This document shows positions 9,063-18,355 of a stretch of 64,000 nucleotides of DNA, piece after piece (positions within the stretch are counted from its first letter, which is position 1; each line of letters starts with the position of its first letter). The translations under genes were made by a program, and so were the position numbers. The DNA comes from Psychrobacillus sp. FSL K6-4046 (GTDB lineage Bacteria > Bacillota > Bacilli > Bacillales_A > Planococcaceae), in NCBI RefSeq assembly GCF_038624605.1, contig NZ_CP152020.1, forward strand, positions 2,845,312-2,909,311. Direction: 5' to 3'. The notes beneath the pieces are model-generated. The model made no database searches. It worked only from the letters and a program-made list of their open reading frames with translations, and was not told the DNA's origin.

Positions 9063-12000
9063 TTGTACTCATCTCCTTTTGTATCTTGTCCGCTATAACA
9101 TCTGGTTTATCTACTTTTAACACTCGGACCTTTTGCTCCGGATCCTGCGGGTCGAATTGACAAACGCTCCTATATGAGCAAAATTGGCAAGGCATCTTAT
9201 CCTTCATGACATATGGATATACTCTCGTATCTCCTGCGTTCATGCCGTTCCCAGCCTGTTCATGTTTTTTACGGACAAAGGTTTGAAGAAGTTTCATTTG
9301 ATTTGGTTCTACAACTTTAGACGAGGATTTAGAAAGGCTGCCGTCCTTGTTCATCCGGACAGGAATAACCTTCGAAAACCCATCTATTTGCTCGTCCATC
9401 TCTGTAATCACTTCTGGGTCAGATAACAACAGTCCATTCATTTTATAGGATTTATATATTGAATCCTGTAGCTCCTCATCCTCTAATTCCTTCTCGCTTT
9501 GAATAAACGGATTATGCATATGAACGTAAAGTACACCAGCAGGCTCTGCTTCTTCCTGGAGCCATATTTTAGCATTTTCTACAGCGACGTCTAAGTACGT
9601 TAACAGCTGTAAGGAAATACCGTGATACACTTCATTGAGATCAAGACCTTTTTTGGAGGACTTATAATCAATGATGCGCATGAACATATTGCCATTTACA
9701 TTCGCTGCGTCCACTCGGTCAATTCTTCCACGCAATTGCATCTTACGTCTATGTTTTAATGGTATCTCTAGAGGTGGCAATTGTTCGCCTGGACCAAAGC
9801 CTGCCTCGATCGCAATTGGTACGAAGCCAGATACTTTGGAATGTCTGCTTAATGCCACTAACGTGTTTCCGACGATTTGCTCTAATTTTCTTTGAATATA
9901 ACGATAACGATTTGTACTCAACAATAGCTGATGCACAAAAATTGGTACGATATGATCCACTGCCTGCTTGGCAAACTGCATGCATTGGGCTCTAGTCAAC
10001 TGTCCCCACGTTAAATCTAAGCGAGAGGTTTCATCTGAAATCCATTTCATTGCAGCATGAAAAAGATCTCCCATAGCCGGTGCCTCTAAGCGATATTCAG
10101 AACGCTCCTCTAGCTTTAACCCATAACCAGCAAAGTGGGCAAACGGACAGCTATAATACTTTTCAACTCTTGAAACACTGGAATTAATCGTTTCCCCGTA
10201 TAAAGCAGCCGTTATATCCGAGGATAGAAGGTCTGTTTTGTTTCCACGCAGCATTGGACGAATAATTCGCTTAATAAGCGTAGACCAATAAGGATCCTCC
10301 ATATAATACTGATACACAGCCTGCCATTCATCTGATAACTCTCCAGACTGTAAAGCCTGTCGTAACTGCATCGACAGGTAAGCAAGAGTAGTTCTCGGGT
10401 GGCTGATTAACGTCATACTAAAGCTAGGATCCTTTACATCAGAAGGATCGATTACCGCTATCTCTAGTGGTACCCCTCCTACAAGCTGTTGGAGCTTACT
10501 AATATACATAGAAGGCAACTGAGCCTTCCCTTCACTATCGGCAATAGCATAGGAAACATACAAATAGTGAGAAGGCGTAGCAAAGGCTTTATAAGTCAAG
10601 TAATTTTCATCGAGCAATCTCATTCGAGAAGTCGGTGCGAGCTCAAAGCCTACTTGGGCGAACCACTCACGCTCCGTATCCGACAGCAAACCCTCGTGAT
10701 CGATTCTTTTTGGAAACACACCATCGTTCACTCCAACTACAAAAACCGCTTTTATATTCGTCAGACGCGCAGTATCCACGTTTCCAACAATCACCTGATC
10801 AATCGATGGAGGAATGCGAGAAAACTCTAGCTGGTCATAGCCCTCGTCAAGTATTTTCATAGTCTCTTCGAGAGACATTTCCTTCTCTCCGAACATTAGA
10901 ACAAATTGATCTAGCACATCGACCCATTCATTCCACGCTTGGTCATGCTCTGTAGCCAGCAACAGCTGTCCGCTTTCCTCCTCCACTTCTTTAAGTTTTT
11001 GCAGTTTTTCGTACACCTGTAAGGATTCCATAAAGGTATAGAGCGCAATAGCAATTTCTTTTCCTGTATTACATTCCTCCAGGGCATCTGCCAAATTCTT
11101 TATCGGCTGGATAAGAATATCTCTCGCCGCGTGAATATCAGCCTGAATACTAAGCTCTTCATCCGTTTGTACCTTTGAATAGAATTCTAGGCCTCTATAC
11201 TTTTTGTACACCCATCTTCGACTATCGAACCATCTATCCCCGTATATACCAAAGGACAGCACGAAATTCTCTAAACGATCCGCTCGTTCTCTCCACATCG
11301 TTTTAGGTGCATCAATCGGGAAGAATAGATCCGTTTTAATCGCTCGGAACATTGGCTCATATTTCCAATCCGATTGAATAATTTCTAAAACCGTTCTGCT
11401 GAGCTCGATCAGAGGATGATGAAGCATAGATTTCTTTTTACTTATAAAAAATGGGATTTCATATTGGGGAAAAGTTGTCTCTATTAGCCCTTCATAACTT
11501 TCAGTATCTCGGTGTAATATTGCCATTTCGTTATAGCGGACATTTTTAAATTGAGCTAAATCTCTAATTTGTCTAGCAACTGCATGAATCTCGGCGCGTC
11601 TATTCATCGCCTCCGTTAGCCTTAGTGCTCCATTAGACATAATTTGAGGAGTTGGGATTTGGTCGAAATTAGCTTCAATATGAGCAAGCTCTTCTGCTAC
11701 GAACCGTCTTTGATCTGTAAAATGCTTCGTTTCCTCTACCTGAACGTTTTCAGTCTGAGCCATTTCAATTAATCTAGCAGCTGTATTAGCAGGCTGGAAG
11801 AAAAGAGATTGCTCATCAAAGGCATCTGAAAGACTCTCCATTGGCAGTGCGATAGATAGTCTTTTTACCTTTTTCATCAATGCTTGGATAATTTCTAGCT
11901 CTCGAGCGGTAAAGGAGGTGAAACCATCAATATAAATTTCTGAGGTTTCCAAAAGATAGGAGTCCTTAATATTATTTGCGAGTAGTGTTAAATACCCTTC

Positions 12001-12543
12001 TCCGTCTACATAGCTTGTCCCTAGCCTTTGTTCGATTAAATCAAGCATCATCATAATATCCGAGGATTTATCTAATAATGTTTGAGGGGCATCGACAGCC
12101 TTTAAGCTGCTAAAGGCATTGCTCATCGAAGAGGAGTCCACGCAATAACGACTAAATTCCTTCAATAGCACCTCTATTTGGTCGGTGAACCCCCGCTTAG
12201 TAGATGCACGCTTAAACAAAGTAAATTCGTCCTTGTTGTCCTCTAATAAGCTACGAATAAGCATACGATAGCCAAAGCCGCTAATCTCTTCTTTAGCTAT
12301 CCCACCTGTTTCTTGAAGAACACGCCAGGCAAGCCGTTTAAATGTACTCACTTGGGCGCGAATAATTCCAGTTACCCCAGAATCAGCGGCCATGTCGTAT
12401 TCACTGGAAAATGACATTTGGTCAGGTACTATATAAAAAATCGGATCTCCGAATGGAGCCGCATTTACTGATTGAACAATTTCTTGTTGCATAAACTTTG
12501 TCTTACCGGATCCAGACCGACCACTAATAATTCGTAATGACAA
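9049..12543 (-). CDS. addB: ATP-dependent helicase/nuclease subunit B
   Basis: The protein is about 1164 residues. It opens with Walker A GRSGSGKT at residues 8-15; the middle is a degenerate helicase, and the C-terminal RecB-like nuclease domain contains RIIDYKSSKKG. The four Fe-S cysteines of AddB are visible: one in YYSCPFAHF, then C-x2-C-x5-C (CQFCSYRSVC) close to the C terminus. I place the start at the TTG at 12543 because AAAGGAG lies 10 bases upstream and the protein then begins like other AddBs; an in-frame ATG at 12564 lacks a ribosome site. It is the first gene of the addBA unit, 60 bp after the signal peptidase gene. Confidence 0.95.
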   Translation of the reverse strand: MSLRIISGRSGSGKTKFMQQEIVQSVNAAPFGDPIFYIVPDQMSFSSEYDMAADSGVTGIIRAQVSTFKRLAWRVLQETGGIAKEEISGFGYRMLIRSLLEDNKDEFTLFKRASTKRGFTDQIEVLLKEFSRYCVDSSSMSNAFSSLKAVDAPQTLLDKSSDIMMMLDLIEQRLGTSYVDGEGYLTLLANNIKDSYLLETSEIYIDGFTSFTARELEIIQALMKKVKRLSIALPMESLSDAFDEQSLFFQPANTAARLIEMAQTENVQVEETKHFTDQRRFVAEELAHIEANFDQIPTPQIMSNGALRLTEAMNRRAEIHAVARQIRDLAQFKNVRYNEMAILHRDTESYEGLIETTFPQYEIPFFISKKKSMLHHPLIELSRTVLEIIQSDWKYEPMFRAIKTDLFFPIDAPKTMWRERADRLENFVLSFGIYGDRWFDSRRWVYKKYRGLEFYSKVQTDEELSIQADIHAARDILIQPIKNLADALEECNTGKEIAIALYTFMESLQVYEKLQKLKEVEEESGQLLLATEHDQAWNEWVDVLDQFVLMFGEKEMSLEETMKILDEGYDQLEFSRIPPSIDQVIVGNVDTARLTNIKAVFVVGVNDGVFPKRIDHEGLLSDTEREWFAQVGFELAPTSRMRLLDENYLTYKAFATPSHYLYVSYAIADSEGKAQLPSMYISKLQQLVGGVPLEIAVIDPSDVKDPSFSMTLISHPRTTLAYLSMQLRQALQSGELSDEWQAVYQYYMEDPYWSTLIKRIIRPMLRGNKTDLLSSDITAALYGETINSSVSRVEKYYSCPFAHFAGYGLKLEERSEYRLEAPAMGDLFHAAMKWISDETSRLDLTWGQLTRAQCMQFAKQAVDHIVPIFVHQLLLSTNRYRYIQRKLEQIVGNTLVALSRHSKVSGFVPIAIEAGFGPGEQLPPLEIPLKHRRKMQLRGRIDRVDAANVNGNMFMRIIDYKSSKKGLDLNEVYHGISLQLLTYLDVAVENAKIWLQEEAEPAGVLYVHMHNPFIQSEKELEDEELQDSIYKSYKMNGLLLSDPEVITEMDEQIDGFSKVIPVRMNKDGSLSKSSSKVVEPNQMKLLQTFVRKKHEQAGNGMNAGDTRVYPYVMKDKMPCQFCSYRSVCQFDPQDPEQKVRVLKVDKPDVIADKIQKEMSTNEDS

Positions 12544-12623
12544 GCTAAACAAGCTCCTTTCCATAAAAAAAAACGAATAATCTCCTACTCTCTATTGTAC
12601 AAAACATAGTCAAGTGAGGGAAA

Positions 12624-13172
12624 TTATTCGGACGTAAAATTGAAGGTAGCATCTGCCAATGGAAGGTATTTGAATTTAACCTCTCCAATAACTTCATCTT
12701 TATCTATAAAATGAAAATACCGACTGTCTAGACTAGCAATTCGATTATCTCCTAGTACAAAAAGTTTGCCTTTCGGTACCGTTTTACTGCCAGTTAGTTC
12801 AAGTAAATTAAAGTCTTCCGTAAAATGTTCATCTGGATTTTTATAAGCAAGATTACTTTCTAGAAATGGCTCCTTTACCTGTTTTTCGTTCACAAATAGC
12901 TCATCATTTTCATACCGGATTGTATCTCCCGGCAACCCAATAACACGCTTTACAAAGTCTTCCTCACCATTGTTAAAAATGATGACGTCCATACGGTTGA
13001 TCGGTGAGATTTTACTAATTAAAACCCTATCCTTATCCGCAAGGGTTGGCATCATCGACTTACCACTAACTTCATAATTTGTTACAAGAAACATTCGAAC
13101 TACGACTACAATAGCTATAGCGATAGTTATGGCAATGACCCATTCCATTGTCTCCTGCTTAAATTTACTCAA
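12624..13172 (-). CDS. Type I signal peptidase
   Basis: This 182-residue enzyme cleaves signal peptides from Sec-exported preproteins on the outer face of the membrane. One N-terminal anchor spans about residues 11-31. The catalytic Ser39 lies in GKSMMPT and the general base Lys75 in VKRVIGLPGD; the conserved GDNR box is followed by SLDSR. The start is TTG at 13172 with a GAGGAG site upstream. It overlaps the 3' end of the TVP38-type gene by 8 bp. The pairing of this gene with a YhjE-like gene and addBA mirrors B. subtilis yhjE-sipV-addBA, so it is a SipV/SipS-type paralogue. Confidence 0.93.
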   Translation of the reverse strand: MSKFKQETMEWVIAITIAIAIVVVVRMFLVTNYEVSGKSMMPTLADKDRVLISKISPINRMDVIIFNNGEEDFVKRVIGLPGDTIRYENDELFVNEKQVKEPFLESNLAYKNPDEHFTEDFNLLELTGSKTVPKGKLFVLGDNRIASLDSRYFHFIDKDEVIGEVKFKYLPLADATFNFTSE

Positions 13173-13806
13173 ATGTCTCTCCTCTTTTTCTCTTTCTTTT
13201 TATATTGACTCCACTTATGTCTTCTTCTACTCTCTTTTCAATTCTTTTTTCCACATGCTTTCCTATAAACCATAAGATAGCAATGATTAGGATAACAATT
13301 GCAGTTCGAACCGGTTGTGTCACAAGTGCTTTAAGATCTGAGCCGATAAAGCTAACGACAAAAATCATAATGAGCTTTCCTGAGGCTACAGTCCATAAAT
13401 ACGTATGTTTTTTTATATTTGATAACCCTGCTACGATATTAACCAGAGCAGATGGAGTAAAAGGGAAACAGATCAATAGGAATAGTGGTCCAAAACCATT
13501 CCTCTCTACCCATAATATTAATTTTTGTATTCTTTCATGCCTAGTTATAAAACCTAAAACTCTGGCCCGTCCATATTTACGAATAACTAAAAAGACGGTA
13601 TAAGCTCCAACAAAGGAACCAACCCATGATAATAAAAATCCAAACAATAAACCATAAGCAGCTACGTTAGCAACGATAAAAACCACTAATGGTAAAAATG
13701 GCAGAAAGGCTTCCAGAAAGGGCAGAAGAATGCCGATAATCGGGCCAAGTGTCCGATATTCTTTTGTTAAATCAGTAAGTGTCTCAAACGATAACCAATC
13801 TGGCAT
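13165..13806 (-). CDS. TVP38/TMEM64 (VTT domain) membrane protein, YhjE-like
   Basis: The 213-residue polytopic protein has a VTT/SNARE-associated domain. Recognisable parts are the re-entrant segment FLPLVVFIVANVAAYG, the glycine-rich GFLLSWVGSFVGAYTVFLVIRKYG and the FPFTPSALVNIVAGLSN loop that the family shares with DedA proteins. Such proteins are implicated in lipid scrambling or undecaprenyl-phosphate handling, but the role of this branch is not established. The C terminus is strongly basic (KRIEKRVEED to KRKRKRGE). GGAGGAG precedes the ATG. It is the first gene of a unit with the overlapping signal peptidase gene. Confidence 0.85.
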   Translation of the reverse strand: MPDWLSFETLTDLTKEYRTLGPIIGILLPFLEAFLPFLPLVVFIVANVAAYGLLFGFLLSWVGSFVGAYTVFLVIRKYGRARVLGFITRHERIQKLILWVERNGFGPLFLLICFPFTPSALVNIVAGLSNIKKHTYLWTVASGKLIMIFVVSFIGSDLKALVTQPVRTAIVILIIAILWFIGKHVEKRIEKRVEEDISGVNIKRKRKRGETFE

Positions 13807-13916
13807 GTCTCTCTCCTCCGCCTATGTATATTTATACTTTCCCCTTTTATTGTATACATAAAACTATACTCTTATAGTATAATTTTTTCATTATGTAAAA
13901 AGGATGTGAATATTTT

Positions 13917-14624
13917 GTGAATAGATCTTTCGCGAGCGGGATGCGGGATGGACTAAGTATCGCTATTGGTTATTTTCCCGTGGCTCTCACCTTTGGCCTA
14001 TTAGCAAAAACCTCAGGATTGTCTCTTCTGGAGGCAACCGCCATGAGCATATTTGTTTACGCTGGAGCAGCCCAATATATGTCCTTAACGCTTATTACAA
14101 AAGGGGTAGACCCTATATTAATTGTATTAAATACTTTTGTAGTGAATATCCGTCACTTTCTTATGACGGCATCACTCAATGAAAAGATGCAAAGCGAGAA
14201 ACGATGGATTAAAGGCATTTATGCATTTGGGATAACGGACGAAGCCTTTTCGGTTCTTGCTACTAAAAAAGGCGAGAAAATTTCCACCCCGTTTGCATTT
14301 GGTGTCGTGATTATTGCCTATAGTAGCTGGGTTGTCTTCACTGCAATTGGTCATGCGATTGGTGCAAACCTCCCTGCTTTTTTAAAAGCAGCGATGGCTA
14401 TAGCTTTATATGCCATGTTCATAGGATTACTAGTCCCGTCTATGAAGGGTAACCGAAAAGTAGTGATGCTAGCCCTCATTTCTGCTGTGATTAATGCTTT
14501 TTTTTACTGGACTAGCTTACTTTCTACTGGATGGTCTATATTAGTCGCAACGCTTGCTTCTTCTATTCTAGTTGAAATCATCTATGCAAGAAAACAAAAA
14601 AGCTTGCCAAAAGGAGTGTTATAA
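13917..14624 (+). CDS. azlC: AzlC family branched-chain amino acid exporter, large subunit
   Basis: The 235-residue membrane protein belongs to the AzlC/YgaZ family, the large subunit of a two-part exporter of branched-chain amino acids or their toxic analogues. It opens with GMRDGLSIAIGYFPVALTFG and contains the family motif FVYAGAAQYMSL and the NIRHFLM segment. The start is GTG at 13917, preceded by AAGGATG. The partner azlD begins one base after the stop codon. The gene diverges from the YhjE-signal peptidase-addBA block, so the AT-rich 110 bp gap holds promoters for both directions. Confidence 0.92.
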   Translation: MNRSFASGMRDGLSIAIGYFPVALTFGLLAKTSGLSLLEATAMSIFVYAGAAQYMSLTLITKGVDPILIVLNTFVVNIRHFLMTASLNEKMQSEKRWIKGIYAFGITDEAFSVLATKKGEKISTPFAFGVVIIAYSSWVVFTAIGHAIGANLPAFLKAAMAIALYAMFIGLLVPSMKGNRKVVMLALISAVINAFFYWTSLLSTGWSILVATLASSILVEIIYARKQKSLPKGVL

Positions 14625-14625
14625 A

Positions 14626-14934
14626 TTGGGTAGTTGGTATTGGTGGATGCTCTTTGGCATGGCAGTTGTTACTTACATTCCTCGGGCATTTCCTTTAACA
14701 TTTTTGGAAGGCAAGGAACTGCCACCTGTTCTTTCAGGTATATTACGTAATATACCTTTTGCTGTTTTAGGAGCATTAATATTTCCAGCAGTTTTATACA
14801 TACAAGAAGGCGATATATTATTTGGTTTTATAGGCGCTATCATTGCTTTTACTCTCGCCTTTTTATTTCAAAATGTGATGGTTGTCGTCCTTGGAACAGT
14901 TGGTTTTTTAGCAGTTTATAGCCTCTTTATATAA
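14626..14934 (+). CDS. azlD: AzlD family branched-chain amino acid exporter, small subunit
   Basis: This small, almost entirely hydrophobic partner of AzlC has about four helices and the family signature YIPRAFPLTF early in the protein. I choose the TTG at 14626 (102 residues) because AAGGAG lies 9 bases upstream and just overlaps the azlC stop. An upstream in-frame ATG at 14572 would add 18 charged residues encoded inside azlC and has no ribosome site. The tight junction implies translational coupling and equimolar expression with AzlC. Confidence 0.88.
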   Translation: MGSWYWWMLFGMAVVTYIPRAFPLTFLEGKELPPVLSGILRNIPFAVLGALIFPAVLYIQEGDILFGFIGAIIAFTLAFLFQNVMVVVLGTVGFLAVYSLFI

Positions 14935-15145
14935 AGGTTTAACTTCTTTAAAAATTTTATTTATTAAAGCTATGTTAAAGTTATTGGCTTATTTGGACTA
15001 ACAATTCTTATTTATAGTGACTGTAAACATATTCAAATGACTATCAAATAAATTATGAAATTGGGGTTGGCAACAGTTTTTTTGCTTTGTTTATGCAAGT
15101 AAATTTATAATCAATATATCGATGTATCAAGGATGTTCCTATTTA

Positions 15146-15279
15146 TTGATTGGAGCGCCAGACGGCGACTCCAGTGGGATGAGTGAGACAGATAAGACAT
15201 CACAACCACGCGCGCAAGCGATGGGTGATGGCTTATCGCTCACCCCACGGAAAGCGTCCGGTTGGCGCGGAAATCAATT
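15146..15279. repeat. Bacillaceae-type intergenic inverted-repeat element
   Basis: An isolated 134 bp element of higher GC than its surroundings. Its two ends form a long imperfect inverted repeat (TTGATTGGAGCGCCAGACGG against the complement of CGTCCGGTTGGCGCGGAAAT). An inner arm GGGATGAGTGAGA pairs with CGCTCACCCC. Elements of this pattern (GCGACTCC-GTGGG, AAAGCGTCCG) recur between genes in many Bacillaceae. It creates a spurious 65-codon frame. No gene is seen in the rest of the 14935-15450 gap. Confidence 0.75.
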
Positions 15280-15460
15280 CAACTCTCTGATTTATAGATT
15301 TCTTTTGTATGCATCATAAATCACCCCTACTCTTTAACATAGCCTTATAGCTCATCCATGAATATAAAACTATGTTATTTATTATTTTTTTGAGCCCTTC
15401 AAAAATTTATATTCAATTAATCAATTAAGTGGTTCAAATTACCCTATTTTTAAAAACCTC

Positions 15461-15489
15461 TTGACGGTTATGTTTTTATTGTTTAAAGT
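15461..15489 (+). promoter_or_regulatory. Sigma-A promoter for the met operon
   Basis: TTGACG at 15461-15466 and TAAAGT at 15484-15489 are separated by exactly 17 bases. This would start transcription about 30 bases before the SAM riboswitch. Confidence 0.65.
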
Positions 15490-15528
15490 TTAAAACAATT
15501 CTTACAACAATTAAATAGCACATCACTT

Positions 15529-15636
15529 TCTTATCTAGAGAAACCGAGGGATCAGGCCCTATGACGTTTCGGCAACAGGTTCAAATCTTTGAATACTGTG
15601 CCAACTCCTGCAAGCGCACTGCTTGAAAGATGAGAA
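15529..15636 (+). ncRNA. SAM-I (S-box) riboswitch
   Basis: The S-box core is plain: a P1 arm TCTTATC, GAGGGATCAGGCCCTATGA, the CGGCAAC segment, then CCAACTCCTGCAAG and the closing AAGATGAGA arm. It binds S-adenosylmethionine and folds so that the downstream terminator forms when SAM is abundant. It sits directly upstream of metNPQ, a standard S-box target, so methionine uptake would be switched off at high SAM. Confidence 0.95.
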
Positions 15637-15660
15637 AAGTTGGCTTTTTCGTAAATTTTG

Positions 15661-15716
15661 GAGAGCTTTCTTTTTCTTATCGTTTTTAGATAAGAACAAG
15701 GAAGCTCTCTTTTTCT
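15661..15716 (+). terminator. Riboswitch-controlled terminator
   Basis: A long hairpin (GAGAGCTTTC to GAAGCTCTC, with an inner CTTATC/GATAAG stem) is followed by TTTTTC. It lies between the SAM-I aptamer and the metN ribosome site, the expected expression platform. Confidence 0.85.
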
Positions 15717-15784
15717 CGTGATAGAAAGGTAGATGACTATCCTTTGTCTGTAACGAACCAATGATGTATGAGGAGGTAATTTGA

Positions 15785-16810
15785 ATGATCGAGTTTAAAA
15801 ATGTTTCCAAGACCTTTCGTCTTGGCAAGCGGGAGGTGCATGCAGTAAAAGATGTTTCTCTAAAAATAAAAGAAGGTGAGATATTTGGCATTATAGGATT
15901 TAGTGGTGCAGGAAAGAGTACGCTGCTTCGACTAGTTAATATGCTGGAACGTCCTTCTGCAGGCTCTGTATTTATTCAGAATATCGATGTCAAATCATTG
16001 ACTTCCAAACAGTTACGAGCAAGACGAAGAAATATTGGAATGATTTTTCAAAACTTTAACTTGTTCCACTCTCGCACAGTTGGCGGAAATATTGCTTACC
16101 CTCTAAAGCTAGCAGGCTTGAGTAAAAATGAAATTACAAAAAGGGTGAACGAACTTCTTAGCTTTGTCGGGCTCTCTGATAAAGAGAAAGATTATCCAAG
16201 CCAGTTGTCTGGTGGTCAAAAACAACGTGTTGGTATTGCTCGGGCACTTGCTACCTCACCTGATATTCTCATTTGTGACGAAGCAACTTCTGCATTGGAT
16301 CCAGAAACTACTGCAGAAATCCTTCGCTTACTTAAAAAGGTGAATAAGGAATTTGGAATTACCATTTTGTTAATCACACATGAAATGCACGTCATTCAGT
16401 CCATTTGCGATCGAGTAGCTGTCATGGAAAATGGAGAGGTTATTGAATCAGGAGACGTATTCGATGTATTTACTGATCCACAGCATCTTACCTCTCAGCG
16501 CTTTATACGATCTGTGCAACAGGATTTACCTTCTCCTCAAATCTTAGAGGATTGGCGTTCTCGAGGAGGCAACGGCTTTTATCGAGTAATCTTCAAGGGC
16601 GACGTAACAAATAAAGCCATTTTATCTCAAGTAACTCAGAAGCATCGCATTCATTTCAATATTGTTTATGGTTCTATACGAGAGTTACAGGAAAGGCTTT
16701 TTGGAGATTTAATCGTGTCTTTTGAAGGCGACACCGTGGCAATTCAAAGTGCCATTAATGAGCTAGAGACAATCGTTGACATTCAGGAGGTGGCAAAGCA
16801 TGAAGGTTGA
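15785..16810 (+). CDS. metN: Methionine ABC transporter ATP-binding protein
   Basis: The 341-residue ATPase energises uptake of methionine (both enantiomers and the sulfoxide in B. subtilis). Walker A is GFSGAGKST at residues 38-46, the signature is LSGGQKQR and Walker B is ILICDEATSALDP. After the nucleotide-binding domain, residues from about 260 form the C-terminal NIL domain, which in E. coli binds methionine and inhibits transport. GAGGAGG lies upstream of the ATG, just after the riboswitch terminator. The 3' end overlaps metP by 11 bp. Confidence 0.97.
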   Translation: MIEFKNVSKTFRLGKREVHAVKDVSLKIKEGEIFGIIGFSGAGKSTLLRLVNMLERPSAGSVFIQNIDVKSLTSKQLRARRRNIGMIFQNFNLFHSRTVGGNIAYPLKLAGLSKNEITKRVNELLSFVGLSDKEKDYPSQLSGGQKQRVGIARALATSPDILICDEATSALDPETTAEILRLLKKVNKEFGITILLITHEMHVIQSICDRVAVMENGEVIESGDVFDVFTDPQHLTSQRFIRSVQQDLPSPQILEDWRSRGGNGFYRVIFKGDVTNKAILSQVTQKHRIHFNIVYGSIRELQERLFGDLIVSFEGDTVAIQSAINELETIVDIQEVAKHEG

Positions 16811-17462
16811 TTGGAGTACTTTCTGGCCGAGGATTGTAGAAGCAACAGGAGAAACCATTATTATGGTGATTGCCACTCTTATCTTTGGTTCTATTTTAGG
16901 AATAACGATTGGTCTTCTATTATTTGTAACACGAGAAAGAAACATTTTAGAAAATAAAATTGTATTTCAGGTGTTGAACATCTTGATTAATATTATTCGA
17001 CCAATTCCCTTTATCATCTTTTTAGTAGCCATCTCGCAGCTCACTAGATTAGTAATGGGATCTACGATTGGTACTGCGGCCGCCATTTTTCCAATGACAA
17101 TCGTCGCCAGCTTCTCTATTGCTCGAGTAGTTGAAAATAACTTAGTGAGTATAGATCCCGGAGTAATTGAAGCGGCTCAAGCAATGGGTGCTAGTCCATT
17201 ACGGATTATATTCACAGTTTTAATACCAGAAGCATTAGGACCTCTTATTCTCGGTTTAACCTTTATAACTGTTAGCTTAATAGACTTTTCTGCTGTGGCA
17301 GGAACAGTCGGTGGAGGCGGACTCGGTCATATAGCAATGACCTATGGATATCAGCGTTTCGACGGAAGTGTTATGCTCGTAACCGTTATAATACTCATCG
17401 TTTTAGTTCAGCTTGCCCAGTGGTTAGGAAATGCATTATCTAAAAAATTCATCAGACGATAA
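16800..17462 (+). CDS. metP: Methionine ABC transporter permease
   Basis: The permease subunit (220 residues) has five or six membrane helices and the ABC permease EAA loop, seen as EAAQAMGASPLRIIFTVLIPEA. I start it at the ATG at 16800 because AGGAGG lies 9 bases upstream and the protein then begins MKVDWSTFWPR like other MetI/MetP proteins; an upstream ATG at 16776 has no site. It works with the MetN dimer and the MetQ lipoprotein. The overlap with metN implies coupled translation. Confidence 0.95.
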   Translation: MKVDWSTFWPRIVEATGETIIMVIATLIFGSILGITIGLLLFVTRERNILENKIVFQVLNILINIIRPIPFIIFLVAISQLTRLVMGSTIGTAAAIFPMTIVASFSIARVVENNLVSIDPGVIEAAQAMGASPLRIIFTVLIPEALGPLILGLTFITVSLIDFSAVAGTVGGGGLGHIAMTYGYQRFDGSVMLVTVIILIVLVQLAQWLGNALSKKFIRR

Positions 17463-17473
17463 GGAGAATAGAT

Positions 17474-18337
17474 ATGAAAAAAATTAGTTTATTAGTCATT
17501 GCTCTTTTGGCAGCAATAGTCTTAGCAGCTTGTAACGACTCTTCAGCTGCTTCAGACAAGGATACAGTTAAGGTGAAAATTGGTGTGAATGGCTCTGATG
17601 GTGCCCAATGGCCAGTTTTAAAAGAGAAAGCAGCTAAAGAAGGAATTGAAATTGAGTTAATCGAGTTTGCAGACTACACTTTACCCAATAATGCCTTAGC
17701 ACAGGGAGATATCGATTTAAATGCCTTCCAGCATATTTCCTTCCTTTCTCAATATGTAAAAGAAAGCGGAAATGACCTTGTTCCAATTGGTTCAACCATG
17801 TTTGCTCCTCTTGGCGTTTATTCAGAAAAAATTAAAGACATCAGTGAAATCAAAAAAGGCGATAAAATTGCTATTCCAGATGATCCATCTAACCAGGCTC
17901 GTGCACTTCGTTTGTTAGAGTCTGCTGATTTAATCACCCTTTCAGACAGCTTCGGGCTTTTTGGAGATCCAAGCGGCATTGTAGAAAACCCATTGAACTT
18001 AGATATTATTCCAATGGTTGCCCAACAAACACCACGAGTGCTGCCGGACGTTACTGCTTCTATCATCAACAATGGCGTTGCAGGTCAAGCAGGATTCTCA
18101 CCTGGTGAGGACCCTATATATAAAGAAGAAGGAAAGGATGAATCCATCTATCCTTATGTCAACACAATAGTAGCCCGTGGAGAAGATAAAAATAACGAAA
18201 CATACACACGTATTGTCGAATTATATCAAGAAGAAGATATCCAGAAAGTTATCACCGAGGATACAAAAGGCGGATCCGCTTTAGTAATTTTAACGCAGGA
18301 ACAACTAGATCAAACATTTGAAGATCTAATCAAATAA
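17474..18337 (+). CDS. metQ: Methionine-binding lipoprotein
   Basis: The 287-residue NlpA/MetQ family solute-binding protein carries a lipoprotein signal peptide with lipobox LAAC; Cys20 would be lipidated. The conserved KIGVNGSDGAQWP opening and the DLNAFQHISFL and NPLNLDI segments are typical of methionine-binding members. It captures methionine outside the membrane and delivers it to MetP. It lies 11 bp after metP with a GGAG site, in the SAM-controlled operon. Confidence 0.96.
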   Translation: MKKISLLVIALLAAIVLAACNDSSAASDKDTVKVKIGVNGSDGAQWPVLKEKAAKEGIEIELIEFADYTLPNNALAQGDIDLNAFQHISFLSQYVKESGNDLVPIGSTMFAPLGVYSEKIKDISEIKKGDKIAIPDDPSNQARALRLLESADLITLSDSFGLFGDPSGIVENPLNLDIIPMVAQQTPRVLPDVTASIINNGVAGQAGFSPGEDPIYKEEGKDESIYPYVNTIVARGEDKNNETYTRIVELYQEEDIQKVITEDTKGGSALVILTQEQLDQTFEDLIK

Positions 18338-18355
18338 AAAATAGGAGGAATACAG

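Noticed and set aside
15122-15319. 65-codon frame
   Set aside because: It is produced by the Bacillaceae intergenic inverted-repeat element.
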